NCBI GenBank assembly: GCA_965644295.1
Contig: CBFFRP010000152.1
Span: forward strand, 124,001 to 188,000
DNA: 64,000 bases
Direction: 5' to 3'
Source of the DNA: Paraphysomonas bandaiensis
Lineage: Eukaryota > Chrysophyceae
The notes below the pieces were generated by a model. That model was not told where the DNA came from. It saw only the letters and a list, made by a program, of their open reading frames with translations, and did no database searches. Numbering within the stretch: the first letter of the stretch is position 1; each line of letters begins with the position of its first letter. Below, in pieces: positions 25,178-41,348 of this stretch. The translations under genes and the position numbers were made by a program.

Positions 25178-25626
25178 CTTATCGTTATAAATTAACGGAT
25201 CGATGAATTTGCTCTAGTTGAATTGCAGGTTGCATAGTATGTAGCTATGTAGTAGTAGGTTGCCGTGCTTTCAGTACATGAAAACATATCGTAGCATGCT
25301 CTGTTTGTGGCATGATTCATTTCTTCGAATTGTTAAATTATTAATATAATTATATTTTAGAAGTGGGAGAATTAGAGCAGCTAGAGTTTATATATGGAGC
25401 AAAGAGCAAACGTACACCGAGAGTAAGAAGAATCGTAACATAGAAACACCGACTGAATATTCCAAATTTCTATCCCTTGTCAACAGTGCTGCATGAGCAT
25501 TCAAATATTTGAATATTCGTAAAAGCAATATATAATTTGATGGTTGGTAAATTTGTAATTAATTATACATAATTCTTTATAGTCATATCACGGAAATTTC
25601 AAAACACAACTACCCATTACATAGGT
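25178..25626. other. Tail-to-tail intergenic region
   Basis: About 450 bp between the CRT-like stop and the KRR1 stop. AT-rich, expected to hold both 3' ends. No gene or repeat seen. Confidence 0.55.
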
Positions 25627-27320
<1,694 letters not shown>

Positions 27321-30300
27321 ATGTCAAAGGAAGATCCTTATGGTTCCTTTTTAGGAGCTACGGATACAAAGTAAGTATTGTTTATATGAATGAATTAAGA
27401 ATATTCAATATATCATACATATCTCATATGGTTATATATATAGTGGAAGAAGCTTAGATCAACCCCTTCATTTTTCACTGACTAAAAGTCAAGCTAATAT
27501 AGTTAAATGTAAGTATAATAATAATATCTTTAGTAAGATTATTAATGTATGTATTTAGCATCAATGAATTCAAGAAAATCTTCATCGACACAATCAAATC
27601 GTCGGAGAGATATTACTATGGATCATGAGGATACAGATAACACATCAGATATATCTAAGAGTAAAGCGTCTACGACTAAAGGGAGTACATTGTCTATGGA
27701 TTTAGTTCGTTCCAAACAGCTTGACGGTTCATCAAAGATGAAGTATCCTTCAGAAATGCAAGGCCTTCATAAGACTTATTTTGCTCATCAAAATATTGAT
27801 CGCAGTGCATACTACACTCCCTGCGATCGCATAGGACGTTACTACACCCCGTCAGCTGCAGGTCTAACGATGAAGCGAGCAACTAAAATCGCTAAAGCTA
27901 TGGCTATGGCACCTGCTACATCCACCGCCAATGTGCAGGATTATGCCCTTGCTGCAACTGCGCCCGATGCATTTGAAGCTTCTACAAGAATAAGGCAACG
28001 CGTTTCGAGTAACGATGATGGCGGTGTTAAGAAACTGAACCCTGTGAAGTCTCATAAAGACCTTCCGATGAACGCCTCTAGAACGGCGTTGCGTGACAGT
28101 CACCGGTACGAGAGGAGTCAGGCCAGATACACTGTACTACCACCCAGTCCGAAGCGTATAGAGCCTAGATTTGGCCAGCGGCGTGACTTTGATGACTGGG
28201 ATCCAGAACCAATGCAACGGAATGTGGAAGTGCCTCTTGAGTCTCAGACAGAGGTGTACAGGCAAAATAAGAAAACTGAATCCTGTGACAATTTCAATGA
28301 TGGGATTCAATTGATTCTCGATTCTGGTGTGCCTACAGCTTTAGGATCTGGGCACAGACTTCCTGTTATGTCTCTTCCTGACCACACTCTCGATATGATA
28401 CTGAAAAAGATCCCCCCGTCGGCGGATTACTTCGACGTGGATTCTCATCCTAGTTTACGAGATGTCCGTGATGAAGAAATTAGAAATGTCGAGCTCTCCT
28501 ACCGCCAGGCAGCTGCTCGTGCCACGCTTGAATACGATGTGCGGGATCCTGTTGAGGCTGCTGAGATCGGCATTGATGTAAATAGCCTACATGATGATGT
28601 GGGGATGGTTTGGTGGACGTCAAAGGAGTATCAACTTAAAGAGTGGCGGGTGTTGAGGCACACAGGGGTTGACGGTTCATGGGTGATGCGGTCGTACAGA
28701 AGGCTGGAGAACACTTTATGCAACGTTCTTCCTATTATGATTCAGCTGCAGCATCTGTGGGATCATTCCTCTCTTCCACAGTCATGGTGGGATTCAGTGA
28801 ACAGCAACATGGACAGGTGTACCTATTCACGTCTACTCTTCACAGATGTATATCAACCCAGGTTCCGCCACCGACTTCCTGTCACCATTGATGATTTCTC
28901 AAATCATATCGAGCGACATTGTGAAGAGATTCGTGAGGCCCTAGTTGAGTATTGGATTGCATCAGCAGGTGCTATGCTTCGTTTGTACGAAACACAGCAT
29001 TTCTCTGATGAGGGTGCGCATAATATATCCCACAGTGATGATCACGACGATTACGATTCTTTTGATGAAGAGGATGAGGGTGAGCAAGTTGAGGTAGACG
29101 ATCCCACAGATGGTAGCGGAGAGTTTCAAAAGTTTATCGCGAACAACCCTCTTTCTAAGCAGAGAGCTGTTGCCAATCGTGTAGAATTTGAGATGGACAC
29201 TAATTCCGGTGACTTTTCTTCTGACTATCATAAACGGGAGTTGAAGAAATCTGCTACAAGCTTCGGTAACGACCCACGCACCGGAAGAAATAAAGCAACT
29301 CGAATGATGGATTGTGCTGCTGTTCTAATGTCACGGCAGCTAAGAGAAATGTGTGAGAATTCATTGAGATCATTGAGTAAGCTATTTGAGCAACTCTCTG
29401 AGCCAAATCGCCAGGCCATGTACTCTATATTCATTGTCGACTTAAAACTGCGCAAGAAATATCGCAAAGACATCACTACTGACTTCTCCGAGCCCGTTGA
29501 GGTGTGTCTAGTTCCAGACGAGAATACGGTGCGACAATCATTATCGGCCAGTGTTCGTCAAATAGTTGCTTCCTCTAGAGACTTTCCCATGGTGGACCAA
29601 GGTTCGTCTGCCAATAGAGGAGGACAAGGTACACGATCTGGGAAGAAACTCAATGACAGTAGTGTTGCGTACACAGATATTATTGTTCAGGACACTGTCG
29701 ATCGTCTCCATAATGCAATTACATATTTTTTTCAAGGTCCTACAGAGCTTCTAAAGGAGTTTGAAGTGCTTGAGAATCTCCTTTCTGGAGAAGAGGCTGC
29801 CAAAGTAGACAAGGCAATTGAGGAATGTGTCGGTGGAGATGATGTTGTCGACAAGTTAGAGGTTTTGGGACTGATGTGCAATGACCTTGAAGCAACAATT
29901 GATTCTATAAAAACAATTGTTCAAGATGTATGCTATTTTCCAATGTTTGAAGTGAGATGTAATGAGCTGAAAGAGATTCTTATGCGATATGCGCGTTCTT
30001 TACACTCTCGCGTGATGGAAGCCATTGTGGAAGAAAATCGCAAGCATATGCTAAGCATATCTGGCAGCTACCAGGAGATTGCCAATAAGCTTATTGCTGA
30101 AGTCGCTGATAGTGCGGAGTTGAAGTCACTGCAGGATTTTACAGCGAAAACAGCCACTACCTTATCAGATCTATACGATCAGTACGTATCGGTTTGCTAT
30201 GAACGCAACAGATTTTTGTTGGATCATCAGTTTAAAATGTCACGGGATGATATACAAGTAGTGTATACGACCTACAATTGGCCTATGAATATTCAGTCCT

Positions 30301-33300
30301 ACTTGAGAAGGTCTTATGAGAGCCAAGCTCTTAGAAAGCGTGAGCTTGAAGAGCTGCTGGAAGAGGATCAAAGAAAACTCGAGAATGATATCAATGACAT
30401 AGCTAAGCGAGTTGAGCTTGTTGCTGAGAATGCAAGTCCAATGGAGTTCAGGAAAAATGTAGAGCGAATCGGAGCTATCAAAAGAGATTTGGAGGCGAAA
30501 CGTGAGCGTGCCGAGGAGATATCAGAGCGAGAACATCTTCTTGAAATGCCATTTAGCGACCACCTCACACGAGTTGACGCCACACGTGATGCTGTTGAGC
30601 CTCTTGATAGGCTGTGGAACACCGTCAAAACTTTCATTGAGAAGACACACATGTGGCACGAAGCCCCTCTGGGTGAGGTTGATGCAGAAGAAGCACAGCG
30701 TGTTGCAGAAGATCTTTACAGAAGCTTAAATAAAGTTTCGAAAGATTTTGATCGCATTGGAGAGAAAAGATCCGCAGCCAGACGAATTGCAGAGAGCATG
30801 CAGAGTGAAGTGAAAGACTTCTTAAATGACAATATTCCTTTGATGCTTCTCGTATGTAACCCCGGTATGAAGGACAGACACTGGGATGAAATTGAGAAAA
30901 TCACTGGTATTAGCATCCCAAGAGGTGACGTTGTATTGAACACGACTATGTTGTTGGAACTCGGTCTACAGCACCATGCAAAGGATATCGAAGACATATG
31001 TATTGCTGCGAACAAGGAATATGGGTTGCAAGTTGCCATGAATAAGATGGAAGCAGAATGGAACTCTATGATCTTCGATACCAAAGAATATCGCAACACA
31101 GGCACTCGTATTCTCTGCAGTATTGACGAAATTCAGCAGTTGTTAGATGATCAAATTGTCAAGACACAGGCAATGCGAGGGTCTCGGTTCATAAAGCCAT
31201 TTATTGAACAAATTACCGTCTGGGAACAAACTCTTACTTCCATGCAAGACATTTTGGATAATTGGCTGAAAGTTCAAGCCACGTGGTTGTACTTAGAACC
31301 AATTTTTAGTTCTGACGATATAATGCGTCAGATGCCTGCTGAAGGTAAAATGTTTCGTGCTGTTGACAATACTTGGCGCGAGTCTATGGCGCAGACGTAT
31401 GAGGAACCTGGATGTGTTAAAGTTGCCCGTCGACCAGGATTTTTGGAGTCGCTTATTGAAGCAAATAAAAAGTTGGAATTTATTCAGAAAGGCTTGAATG
31501 ATTACCTTGAGACCAAAAGATTAGCGTTTCCGCGATTTTTCTTTCTTTCCAATGATGAACTTTTGGAAATATTGGCAGAAACTAAAGATCCACTTCGCGT
31601 TCAGCCTCATTTGAAGAAGTGTTTCGATGGAATTGCAAAGCTACAGTTTCAAAACAATCTAGATATTACTGCATGCTTTGATCCGTCCGGTGAAAAAGTC
31701 GATTTCCCCTATGATAAGGTAAATCATAAGAAAATCAATCCAAATGATTCGGGGGGAAATGTTGAAAAGTGGCTTATTGAGGTGGAGTGCATGATGAAGA
31801 AGAGCATGGCCTATGCCATTGATTTTGCGATGAAGGATTTTCTTGAGTCTGATCGAATTGAGTGGCTACAGCGGTGGCAAGGCCAGGTTATTATTTGTAT
31901 TAATCAGGCCATATGGTGCTCTCAATGTGAAGCTGTGTTAAACGACGGAATAGCGGGTATTGGACTCGGTGGATTTTACGAGGTTCTTTGTGATGAATTG
32001 GTTCGGACGGTTGAGTTGGTACGTGGAAATATTCCGAAAGCATTGAGAACAGCAATAGGAGCACTTGTTGTTATGGATGTCCACAACAGAGATACTATTG
32101 CCGCTATGAGAGATTTGAAAGTACAGAAAAAGACAGACTTTGACTGGCTGGCCCAGTTGCGATATTACTGGGACGCAGAGGGCGACTCCGCTCAGACAGG
32201 ATTACCCGGAACAGTCGAGTGCATGATGATTAATGCAAAAGCTTTGTACGCATATGAGTATATAGGCAATCAAGGACGTCTCGTCATTACTCCACTCACT
32301 GATCGATGCTATCGTACGCTTATGGGTGCTATTCACCTTAACCTTGGAGGTGCTCCGGAAGGCCCCGCTGGTACCGGCAAAACTGAATCTGTTAAAGATT
32401 TAGCGAAGGCAATTGCCATTCAGTGTGTCGTTACAAACTGCTCGGATGGTCTAGATTACTTAGCGATGGCCAAATTTTTCAAGGGATTGGCTTCCTCGGG
32501 CGCATGGGCGTGCTTTGACGAATTCAATAGAATCCAGTTGGAAGTGCTATCAGTTGTTGCACAGCAGATCATGCAAATTCAGCAGGCAAAGATGAAAGGC
32601 TTGGCAAGGTTCGTGTTCGAGGGAACAGAATTGGAACTGAGACAGACGTGCTGCCCTTTCATTACTATGAACCCTGGGTATGCTGGGCGTGCAGAACTCC
32701 CAGATAACCTTAAGGTTCTTTTCCGAACAGTGGCAATGATGGTTCCCGACTATGCTATGATTGCCGAAATTATGCTTTACAGTTTCGGTTACACAACTGC
32801 AAAGTCATTGTCTGTGAAGATTGTTACAACTTACAAGTTGTGTTCAGAGCAGCTGTCCTCACAGTCTCATTATGATTACGGAATGAGAGCCGTTATGGCC
32901 GTGCTTCGTGCCGCGGGAAATTTAAAGAGATCCGATGGTCACCTTCCAGAAGATGTCCTTGTGTTACGTTCAATCATCGATGTCAATTTGCCAAAATTTC
33001 TTTCCCCTGATGTACCTCTGTTTAATGGTATTGCATCTGACTTGTTTCCTGGAGTTAAGATCGACCCACCTGATCGTGATGCGATGAGATCTGCATTTGA
33101 GGAGGCCTGTCAGAACTTGCATTTGATGCCAGAAGATTACTTCTGGGACAAAGTAGTCCAGATTTATGACATGATGGTTGTACGACACGGCTTCATGATA
33201 GTTGGTAACCCTTTTTCGGGGAAGACGTCGTCTTGGAAAGTGCTTGCGGAGATTCTTGGGCAACTTCACACATTATATCCGGATGATAAGCGGTGGAGTA

Positions 33301-36300
33301 AAGTAATACCCATCATGCAAAATCCGAAGTCGATTTCGATGGGGCAGCTGTATGGTCAGTTCGACCCGGTGTCACACGAGTGGACGGACGGTGTCCTTGC
33401 CATTAATTTCAGGAACGCTGCATCCAATAAAATTGGGAACCCTGAGGATCGAAAGTGGATACTTTTTGATGGCCCTGTCGATGCCATCTGGATTGAGAAC
33501 ATGAATACTGTGTTAGACGATAACAAGAAATTATGTCTGATGTCTGGCGAAATCATTGCCATGACAGATCAAATGAGTATGATGTTTGAACCCATGGATC
33601 TCTTGGTAGCATCACCTGCAACTGTATCGCGTTGTGGAATGATTTACATGGAACCAGAACAACTTGGTTGGAAGCCAATACTAGCGGCGTGGTTCGAAAT
33701 GAACAAACAGGGTGGTAAATTCGTAACCCTTGAAGGGGAAGCGAAAGTTCCATCTGGTCTCCAGCTGACGGAGGCTGATTGTGTTCACATTCAAGGCTTA
33801 TTCGACTGGCTGGTGGAACCGTGCTTGTGCTTTGTCAGAAAAGAAGCTGTTGAGATGTCTCCTACAGTGGATTCGAACCTCATTACATCTCTGCTGAATA
33901 TCTATGAGGCATTACTGAAACGAGCCCTCGTGAAATTTGCTAAGAAGCCTGGTGAAGAGGATGAAGCAGTTGATCCCAGCATTGAAGCCAAACAGCTGAA
34001 GCAGCGAATGCAGGATGTGGAATGCTGTTTCTTCTTCTCATTGGTGTGGTCAATTGGTAGAACTGGTACAGAGCGGTCACAAGGCCAGTTTAGTACATTC
34101 CTAGAAAACATTGTTGCATCAATCAACTGCATTGAAACTGATTTTGGTGCTGTGTGGAATGCTCTGCAAGTTCGGAAATGGGAAAAACCCAATTTTTTGA
34201 CTGGTAGTGTGAAGGGTACACTTATTTTCCCCATGCCCATCAAAAACGACTACTCGGAGTGTGTATATATCCCAGAGGAGAGTAAATGGAAGAATTGGAT
34301 TGATATGCTTCCGAACTTCAAAATTCCTGCTGGCACGTTATACAGTTCCATCGTAGTTCCGAATTCATACACTGCGCAGCTCTCTAATATGCTCGAGCTT
34401 TTGATTCGTGCTAAGAAACACGTGCTCGTTTGTGGCCCTACAGGGACTGGTAAATCGGTATATATCAATGATACAATCACGAAGACATTACCCCAAGACG
34501 AGTTTAAACCATTACAACTCGGATTTTCGGCCAAGACATCTGCGAATATGACTCAAGATATTATTGACGGAAAACTTGATAAAAGAAGGAAAGGTGTTTA
34601 TGGTCCGCCTCTCGGCCAGCAGTCAATCATATTTGTCGATGACCTTAATATGCCAGAAGTCGAAACATATGGCGCACAGCCGCCAATTGAACTTATCCGT
34701 CAGTTGATTGATAACGGTGGGTGGTATGACTTGAAAGAAAAGTCGTGGAAGAAAATTATCGAAGTGTCTCTTGTTTCTGCAATGGGTCCGCCAGGTGGAG
34801 GACGAAACTTCGTGACACCACGACTTCTTCGTCACTTCAATCTTCTGTGTTTTGCGGAATTTGATGATTCCACTCTCAGACGAATATTTTCGACGATAGT
34901 TCAATGGCACTTCACTGGTGCGTCCTTTGCTTCAGATGTACGTGGAATGGCGGATGCCATTGTTGAAGCTACGCTAGAAACTTACCGTGCTTCCATGAGT
35001 ATATTGCTTCCAACACCAGCGAAATCTCATTACACATTTAACTTGAGAGATTTTAGTCGTGTCATACAAGGTGTTTTGCTGTGTAAACCTTCCGATACTT
35101 TTGATAAAGGCGCTTTGACGCGATTGTGGTGCCACGAAGCTATTCGAGTGTTTGCTGACCGCCTCATTAGTGATGAGGATCGGCAATGGTTCCACAACCA
35201 CCTTGAAACAATGTGTAATACTAAGTTTTCGATGAAGTTTTATGACGTTTTCAAACACCTAGATACTGAAAAGGACAATACTGTCACGGTTAAAAATATG
35301 AGAAATCTATTCATTGGAGATTATATGAGTAATGAAGATGGGCAATTCCGCCCTTACGTGGAAGTACAAGATATGGAAGAACTACAAAAGAAAATGGAAA
35401 GTTATTTAGAAGATTTCAACGCCACCAGCAGAAAGCCCATGGACCTTGTCATGTTTGGGTTTGCAATTGAGCACGTTTCTAGAATTAGTCGGATTTTGAA
35501 AATGCCCGGAGGTAATGCATTGTTAGCTGGCGTTGGTGGGTCCGGAAGACAATCTGTGACGAGGCTTGCTGCCCATATGTGCGAATATACGGTCTTCCAA
35601 ATCGAAATATCGAAGAATTACACTAACTCTGAATGGCGCGAGGATTTGAAGTCTATTTTGAAAGGGGCAGGATGTGGACAGAATCCTATGACTTTCCTTT
35701 TCTCTGATACCCAGATCAAAAACGAAACATTTGTCGAGGATATTAACAACATGTTGAACAGTGGAGAGGTACCGAATATTTTTCCCTCAGATGAGAAAGT
35801 TGGTATTTGTGAAGCTGTTCGCCCTTTTGCAAAAGCTGTTCACGGTAAAGCAGCCGGTGATATGTCCCCACAAGAGTTGTATGCATTTTTTATCCAACGA
35901 GTTCGACAAAATCTGCATATTGTTTTGGCATTCTCTCCAATCGGTGACGCCTTCCGAGATAGATTACGAAAGTTTCCTGCCCTTATTAACTGTTGTACGA
36001 TTGATTGGTTTACTGCTTGGCCCCAAGATGCACTGCTAGCAGTGGCGCAGCGTTTTCTTGCCCCTGTGAAATTTGCAACAGAGGAAACCCGTGCCGCCAT
36101 AGTTGAACTCTGTCAGCAGTTCCATGTCGATGTAGTGAAACTCAGTGAAGAGTTCTTTCACAATTTGAAACGGATCAATTACGTGACCCCAACTTCTTAC
36201 CTGGAACTTATTTTGGCCTTTAAACAGAATCTAGATAAGAAACGTGTTGAAGTATCATCTGCGAAGAAGAGGTACGAAGTTGGTTTGGAAAAGTTAGCCT

Positions 36301-39300
36301 TCGCCGCTGAGCAAGTAAATCACATGCAACGAGAATTAGAGGACCTTCAGCCTGAGCTTGTTGAGTCCGCTCAAGCAACTGAAGTCCTGATGGGTCAGAT
36401 CGAGGAGAAAATGCCTGGCGTTCTCGAGACACGGAAAGTTGTGTCTGCAGAAGCGGCAGTTGCCCAAGGGGAAGCAGACATTGTTCAGAAGCAAAAGGAC
36501 GAAGTGGAAGCAGACCTTGCCGTTGCCATTCCTGCCCTGGAAGAGGCGATCGCTGCATTAAATACAATCAAGCCTGCTGATATTAACGAAATAAAAGCAC
36601 TGTCCAAACCACCGGAGAAGATTCGTATGGTGTGTAAAGCGGTGTGTATTATGCTTGATATCAAGTCCCAGCGTATTCCTGACCCTGATGACCCGTCGAA
36701 GAGAATCATGGACTATTGGGGACCGTCACAGAGAATGTTGGCTGATCCTAATTTCATAAATAACCTAGTCAATTATGACAAGGATAATATGAATCCAAAA
36801 ATTGTCAGCGAAATAAAAAAGAACTTCATTGAAAATGAAGAGTTTGAGCCTGCAAAAATTGCAAAAGCGTCCAAGGCAGCTGAAGGTATGTGTCGCTGGT
36901 GTTTTGCCATGATCACCTACGATAGAGTTGCAAAGATTGTTGCTCCGAAGAAGGCTGCTCTGGCCGAGGCGGAGGAAAAGTTGAACAAGACAATGGCAGC
37001 TTTGAATGCCAAAAAAGCTGCACTGCAATCTATTGAGGATGATCTTGCCTCTCTTCAAACGCAGTTAGAAAATGCAAAGCAGAAAAAGATAGATCTCGAA
37101 ACTCAAGCCGACCAGTGTGACAAGAAAATTGGACGCGCAAATCAACTGCTTGATGGACTGGGTGGGGAACGAGATAGGTGGTCAATGTTCGTTGAAAATC
37201 TCGGTGAAAAGTTCAAGAAACTGACCGGTGATGTGTTGGTTTCGTCTGCCTTGTTAGCGTATCTAGGCCCTTTCACTGCTGTCTACCGACAGAAACAGAT
37301 GAGCATGTGGGTTGACAAGATGAAAGAGCATAAAATTTCATGCTCAGACAATCCTACTCTGACGTCTACTCTCGGCGATGCTGTCTTGATTCGGCAGTGG
37401 AATATTGATGGCCTACCTACAGACAGTTTCTCTGTTGATAATGGAATTATCGTATTTAATGCAAGGCGATGGCCCCTAATGATCGACCCTCAAAGTCAGG
37501 CCAATAAATGGATTCGGAACATGGAAAAGAGCAATAACTTACAAGTAATTAAGCTTACAGATGCCAACTACCTGAGAGCACTTGAAAACTCTATCCAATT
37601 CGGTTCTCCTGTTCTGTTGGAGAATGTTGGCGAAGAACTGGATCCTTCACTGGAGCCACTTCTGCAGAAACAGTTATTCAAGCAAGGAGGTGTGCTCTGC
37701 ATTCGCCTTGGCGATGCTACTGTTGAGTACAGTGAACATTTCAGATTTTATATCACGACGAAGTTACGAAATCCTCATTACCTTCCAGAAGTGTCTGTAA
37801 AGGTTACCCTCCTAAACTTCATGATTACACCAGAGGGTTTGGAGGATCAATTGCTGGGTATTGTTGTGTCTCAAGAACGTCCTGATTTAGAAGCTCAGCG
37901 CAACAATTTGATCATTGAATCTGCGGAGAATAAGCGCCTTCTGAAAGAGATTGAGGATCGCATATTGCATATTATGAGCTCCTCGTCGGGAAATATTTTG
38001 GAAGATGAGACTGCTATTCAGACCCTCAAGGACTCTAAAACTTTATCCGATGAAATATCTGTAAAGCAGGCAATAGGAGAAGAAACGGAGCAAACTATTA
38101 ATCAAGTGCGTCAGAGTTACTCGTCGGTTGCGTATTATTCGCAAATTCTCTTCTTTTGTATTGCGGATTTGGCGAATATTGAGCCTGTATATCAGTATAG
38201 TTTAACGTGGTTTATAAATTTGTTTATCTCGTCGATCAAACTTTCTGAGAAAGGTCGCGACGTTAAGAAGCGTTTAGAAAATCTGTCTGCCCATTTTACG
38301 TATTCTCTTTATCGCAATGTTTGTAGAAGTCTCCTAGAGAAAGACAAAATGTTGTTTTCATTTTTATTAACCACTCGAATTCAAGCGGGCGAAAATCGCT
38401 TGGATCCTGCAGAATGGTATTTCGTGTTAACTGGAGGTATGGGTCTAGATAACCCGCACAAGAAGCCGGAGAGTGCCTCTTGGTTGAACGTAAAGTGCTG
38501 GGATGAAATATGCCGTTTAAGTGATATTCCTAAATGGAGCTCATTTAAAACAGATTTTGTGGAGCATATTGATCAATGGAAGGAAGTTTATGATTCCTTG
38601 ACTCCACAGGATGACCCTTTCCCTGGAATTTTCGAAAATGTTTGGGGACTCTCTAGGTTGTGTGCAATACGTACAATTCGACCGGATAAAGTTGTGTTGG
38701 CTGTCCAGAAGTTTGTCATAGAGGACATGGGAGAGAAGTTTGTTAAGCCTCCACCCTTTGACCTTCAAGCTTGTTACAACGACTCATCTGCCGTTGTACC
38801 ACTGGTTTTTATTTTGTCTCCAGGATCTGATCCAATGGGTGCTGTTCTTCGCGCTGCTGAGGTGCTGAAGACCACTGTTGACCCCATATCACTTGGTCAA
38901 GGACAAGGTCCAAAAGCTGAGAAGCTAATTGAAAGGGCCAAGCAGAAGGGAAGTTGGGTTGTCTTACAGAATTGTCATTTGGCACCGTCATGGATGACCA
39001 CGTTAGAAAAGATATGCGAGGATTTGGATCCAGATTTGGTTCATGCGGGGTTCCGCTTGTGGTGTACCACTTACCCCAGTGACGTTTTCCCCGTGTCTGT
39101 GCTACAAAATGGTGTAAAGATGACAAACGAACCTCCGAAGGGTTTGCGTGCCAATCTAATTGGATCTTATAATGCAGATCCAATTGCTAATGATGATTTC
39201 TTTGACTCATGCGTGAAAGGTTTTGAGTTTCGTAGGCTTATATTTGGGTTGTGTTTCTTCCACGCAATTGTTCAAGAACGGAGATTATATGGTCCTTTGG

Positions 39301-40592
39301 GCTGGAATATTCCGTACGAATTTAATGAATCAGACATGCGAATCTCGGCTCAACAATTACTTTTGTTCCTTAATGACAATGACTTCGTGCCATATAAAGC
39401 TCTGATGTACACTGCTGGTGAGTGTAATTACGGTGGTCGCGTCACGGACGATAAGGATAGAAGGACTCTGACATGCATTTTGGAGCGGTTTTATTGTCCT
39501 GAGTTTCTCGAAGAAAATCACAAAATATCTCCTTCTGGCGAATTTGTGTGTCCACCAGATGGCTCCAGGGATGCCTATGTTCATTTTGTGGAGAATCTAC
39601 CATTGGTTGCTTCACCAGAGGTGTTCGGAATGCACGATAATGCTACTCTCACACGTGACCAAAATGATACTAATGCCCTTTTGTCGTCCATGTTAGACAC
39701 GGAGAGTGGGGGAGGAGGAAGTGGAGGAGGTGGTGGCGACGGACCGAGTAGAGAGGAAATAATCTCCACAGCTGCATCTGAAATATTAGCAAAAATCCCT
39801 CCAAATTTCGATATGGAAGCAGCACAACTGAAGTATCCAGTTCTTTGGGAGGAGAGTATGAATACTGTTCTCTGTCAAGAATTAATTCGCTTCAACAATC
39901 TGCTCTCGTTAATTAGAACTAGTTTGGGTAACATTTTGAAGGCAGTGAAGGGTTTAGTGGTGATGTCTTCTGATCTTGAAATACTGTCAAATTCATTATT
40001 CTTCAACAAAATCCCGGTAATGTGGAAAGCGAGATCATATCCAAGTTTGAAGCCGCTCGGAAGTTACGTCACTGATTTGCAAGTCAGGCTTGAATTCTTT
40101 GATGGCTGGCTTAAAAATAAACCTCCTGCGGTATTTTGGCTCTCTGGATTTTTCTTTACGCAAGCATTTTTGACAGGTGCAGCTCAAAACTTTGCACGAC
40201 GATACACGATTCCAATCGATGATGTGGTCTTCGACTTCGAAATGAAGGCGGAGTCTTCCTATGATGAAGGACCAAATAATGGTGTGTATACGTATGGTCT
40301 CTTCCTTGAGGGTTGTCGCTGGGATCCTGACCAATTTATACTGAATGAATCACTTCCAAAGATTTTATTTTCGCCAGCTCCTATCATACACTTTGCGCCT
40401 TATCGAACCAGTGATATTCCAGATTATCCGCACTACAAGTGCCCGGTGTATAAAACTTCAGATAGGAGGGGAGTATTGGCTACCACTGGACACTCCAGTA
40501 ACTTTGTGTGCTTCATTAACATGCCATCAGATCAACCTGAGCGTCATTGGGTAGAGAGAGGTGTGGCAATGCTTACTCAATTGGATGATTAA
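27321..40592 (+). CDS. Ciliary dynein heavy chain, single-headed inner-arm type
   Basis: Three exons: 27321-27370, 27444-27508 and 27559-40592, with phases that join to 4,382 aa. The last exon alone is 13 kb. Order: low-complexity Ser/Lys/Arg-rich N-terminus, tail, linker (about 1000-1480), AAA1 with GPAGTGKT (about 1640) and CFDEFNRI, AAA2 with GNPFSGKTSS (about 1921), AAA3 with GPTGTGKS (about 2331), AAA4 with GVGGSGRQS (about 2696; Lys replaced by Arg, normal in axonemal chains), coiled-coil stalk with microtubule-binding tip (about 2930-3270), AAA5 (from about 3300), AAA6 (from about 3790) and C-terminal domain ending HWVERGVAMLTQLDD. Overall resemblance is to the DNAH3/7/12 monomeric inner-arm clade. 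It generates sliding of ciliary doublets. A Gly-rich insert (GGGGSGGGGGDG, about residue 4090) sits before the C-terminal domain. Complete and apparently intact. Confidence 0.95.
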
Positions 40593-41348
40593 GTGGACTA
40601 TAGTGTTTGGAAATCTTGGTGAAAATAAATATATTGATGTCAATTAGTTAAGGGTAGAAGGTAGGAGTGAGAATTACTACTACATATTAGCACCAACTAT
40701 CTAATAATGTGTAATCTATAACGTTTTATTCTTTATTATTTTCTTATGAGCTACTACAGTGTAGAATCAAATAAATTCTCTGAGTATAAATTTCAACAAT
40801 TCTCTGATTCTCTGATTCATCATCAGTCATCGTGAGTTTCAAAAATACTCTCTCTATCGATTTTCTTTAGGATCATACCACTAATCTTACCACATCGTTG
40901 AAGGTAATTGTTGACGTAACTTGTTGGAAGTCTCCTGAACTATCCACATTACTTACTTGACCTTTACTACAGTTCATTCACCCACAACTAACTGCTCAAA
41001 AAACGGTCGACAGTTACGTTTTTTTCAGTTATTGAGTTTGATAATATTTCAGGAAATCTCTCAATTTCACCACGACTGCTCCCACACACCCTTCCAAACC
41101 GACTTGACACTGTCAATCAGGCCACAGGCTTCCATTTGCATGCTTAAAATATCTCATTCATACTCTATGTCCAATATTAGAATGATGCCAACACAGTGGT
41201 CCCAAAATTTTCGAGGTCCGGTGCCGTGCAAAATATATATTTTGCATTTCACCTCAAACGAACTCCATATTTTGTGGTAAGTATCGCAACATCACTGGTG
41301 ACAATCTCACGTTGGGTATTTTTATTTAAGGGCCTGCTTGTTTCAAAC
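40593..41348. other. Intergenic region before transposon
   Basis: AT-rich and without a convincing frame. It includes the dynein 3' end and probably the left end of the Tc1/mariner-like element, whose terminal inverted repeat I could not place. Confidence 0.45.
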
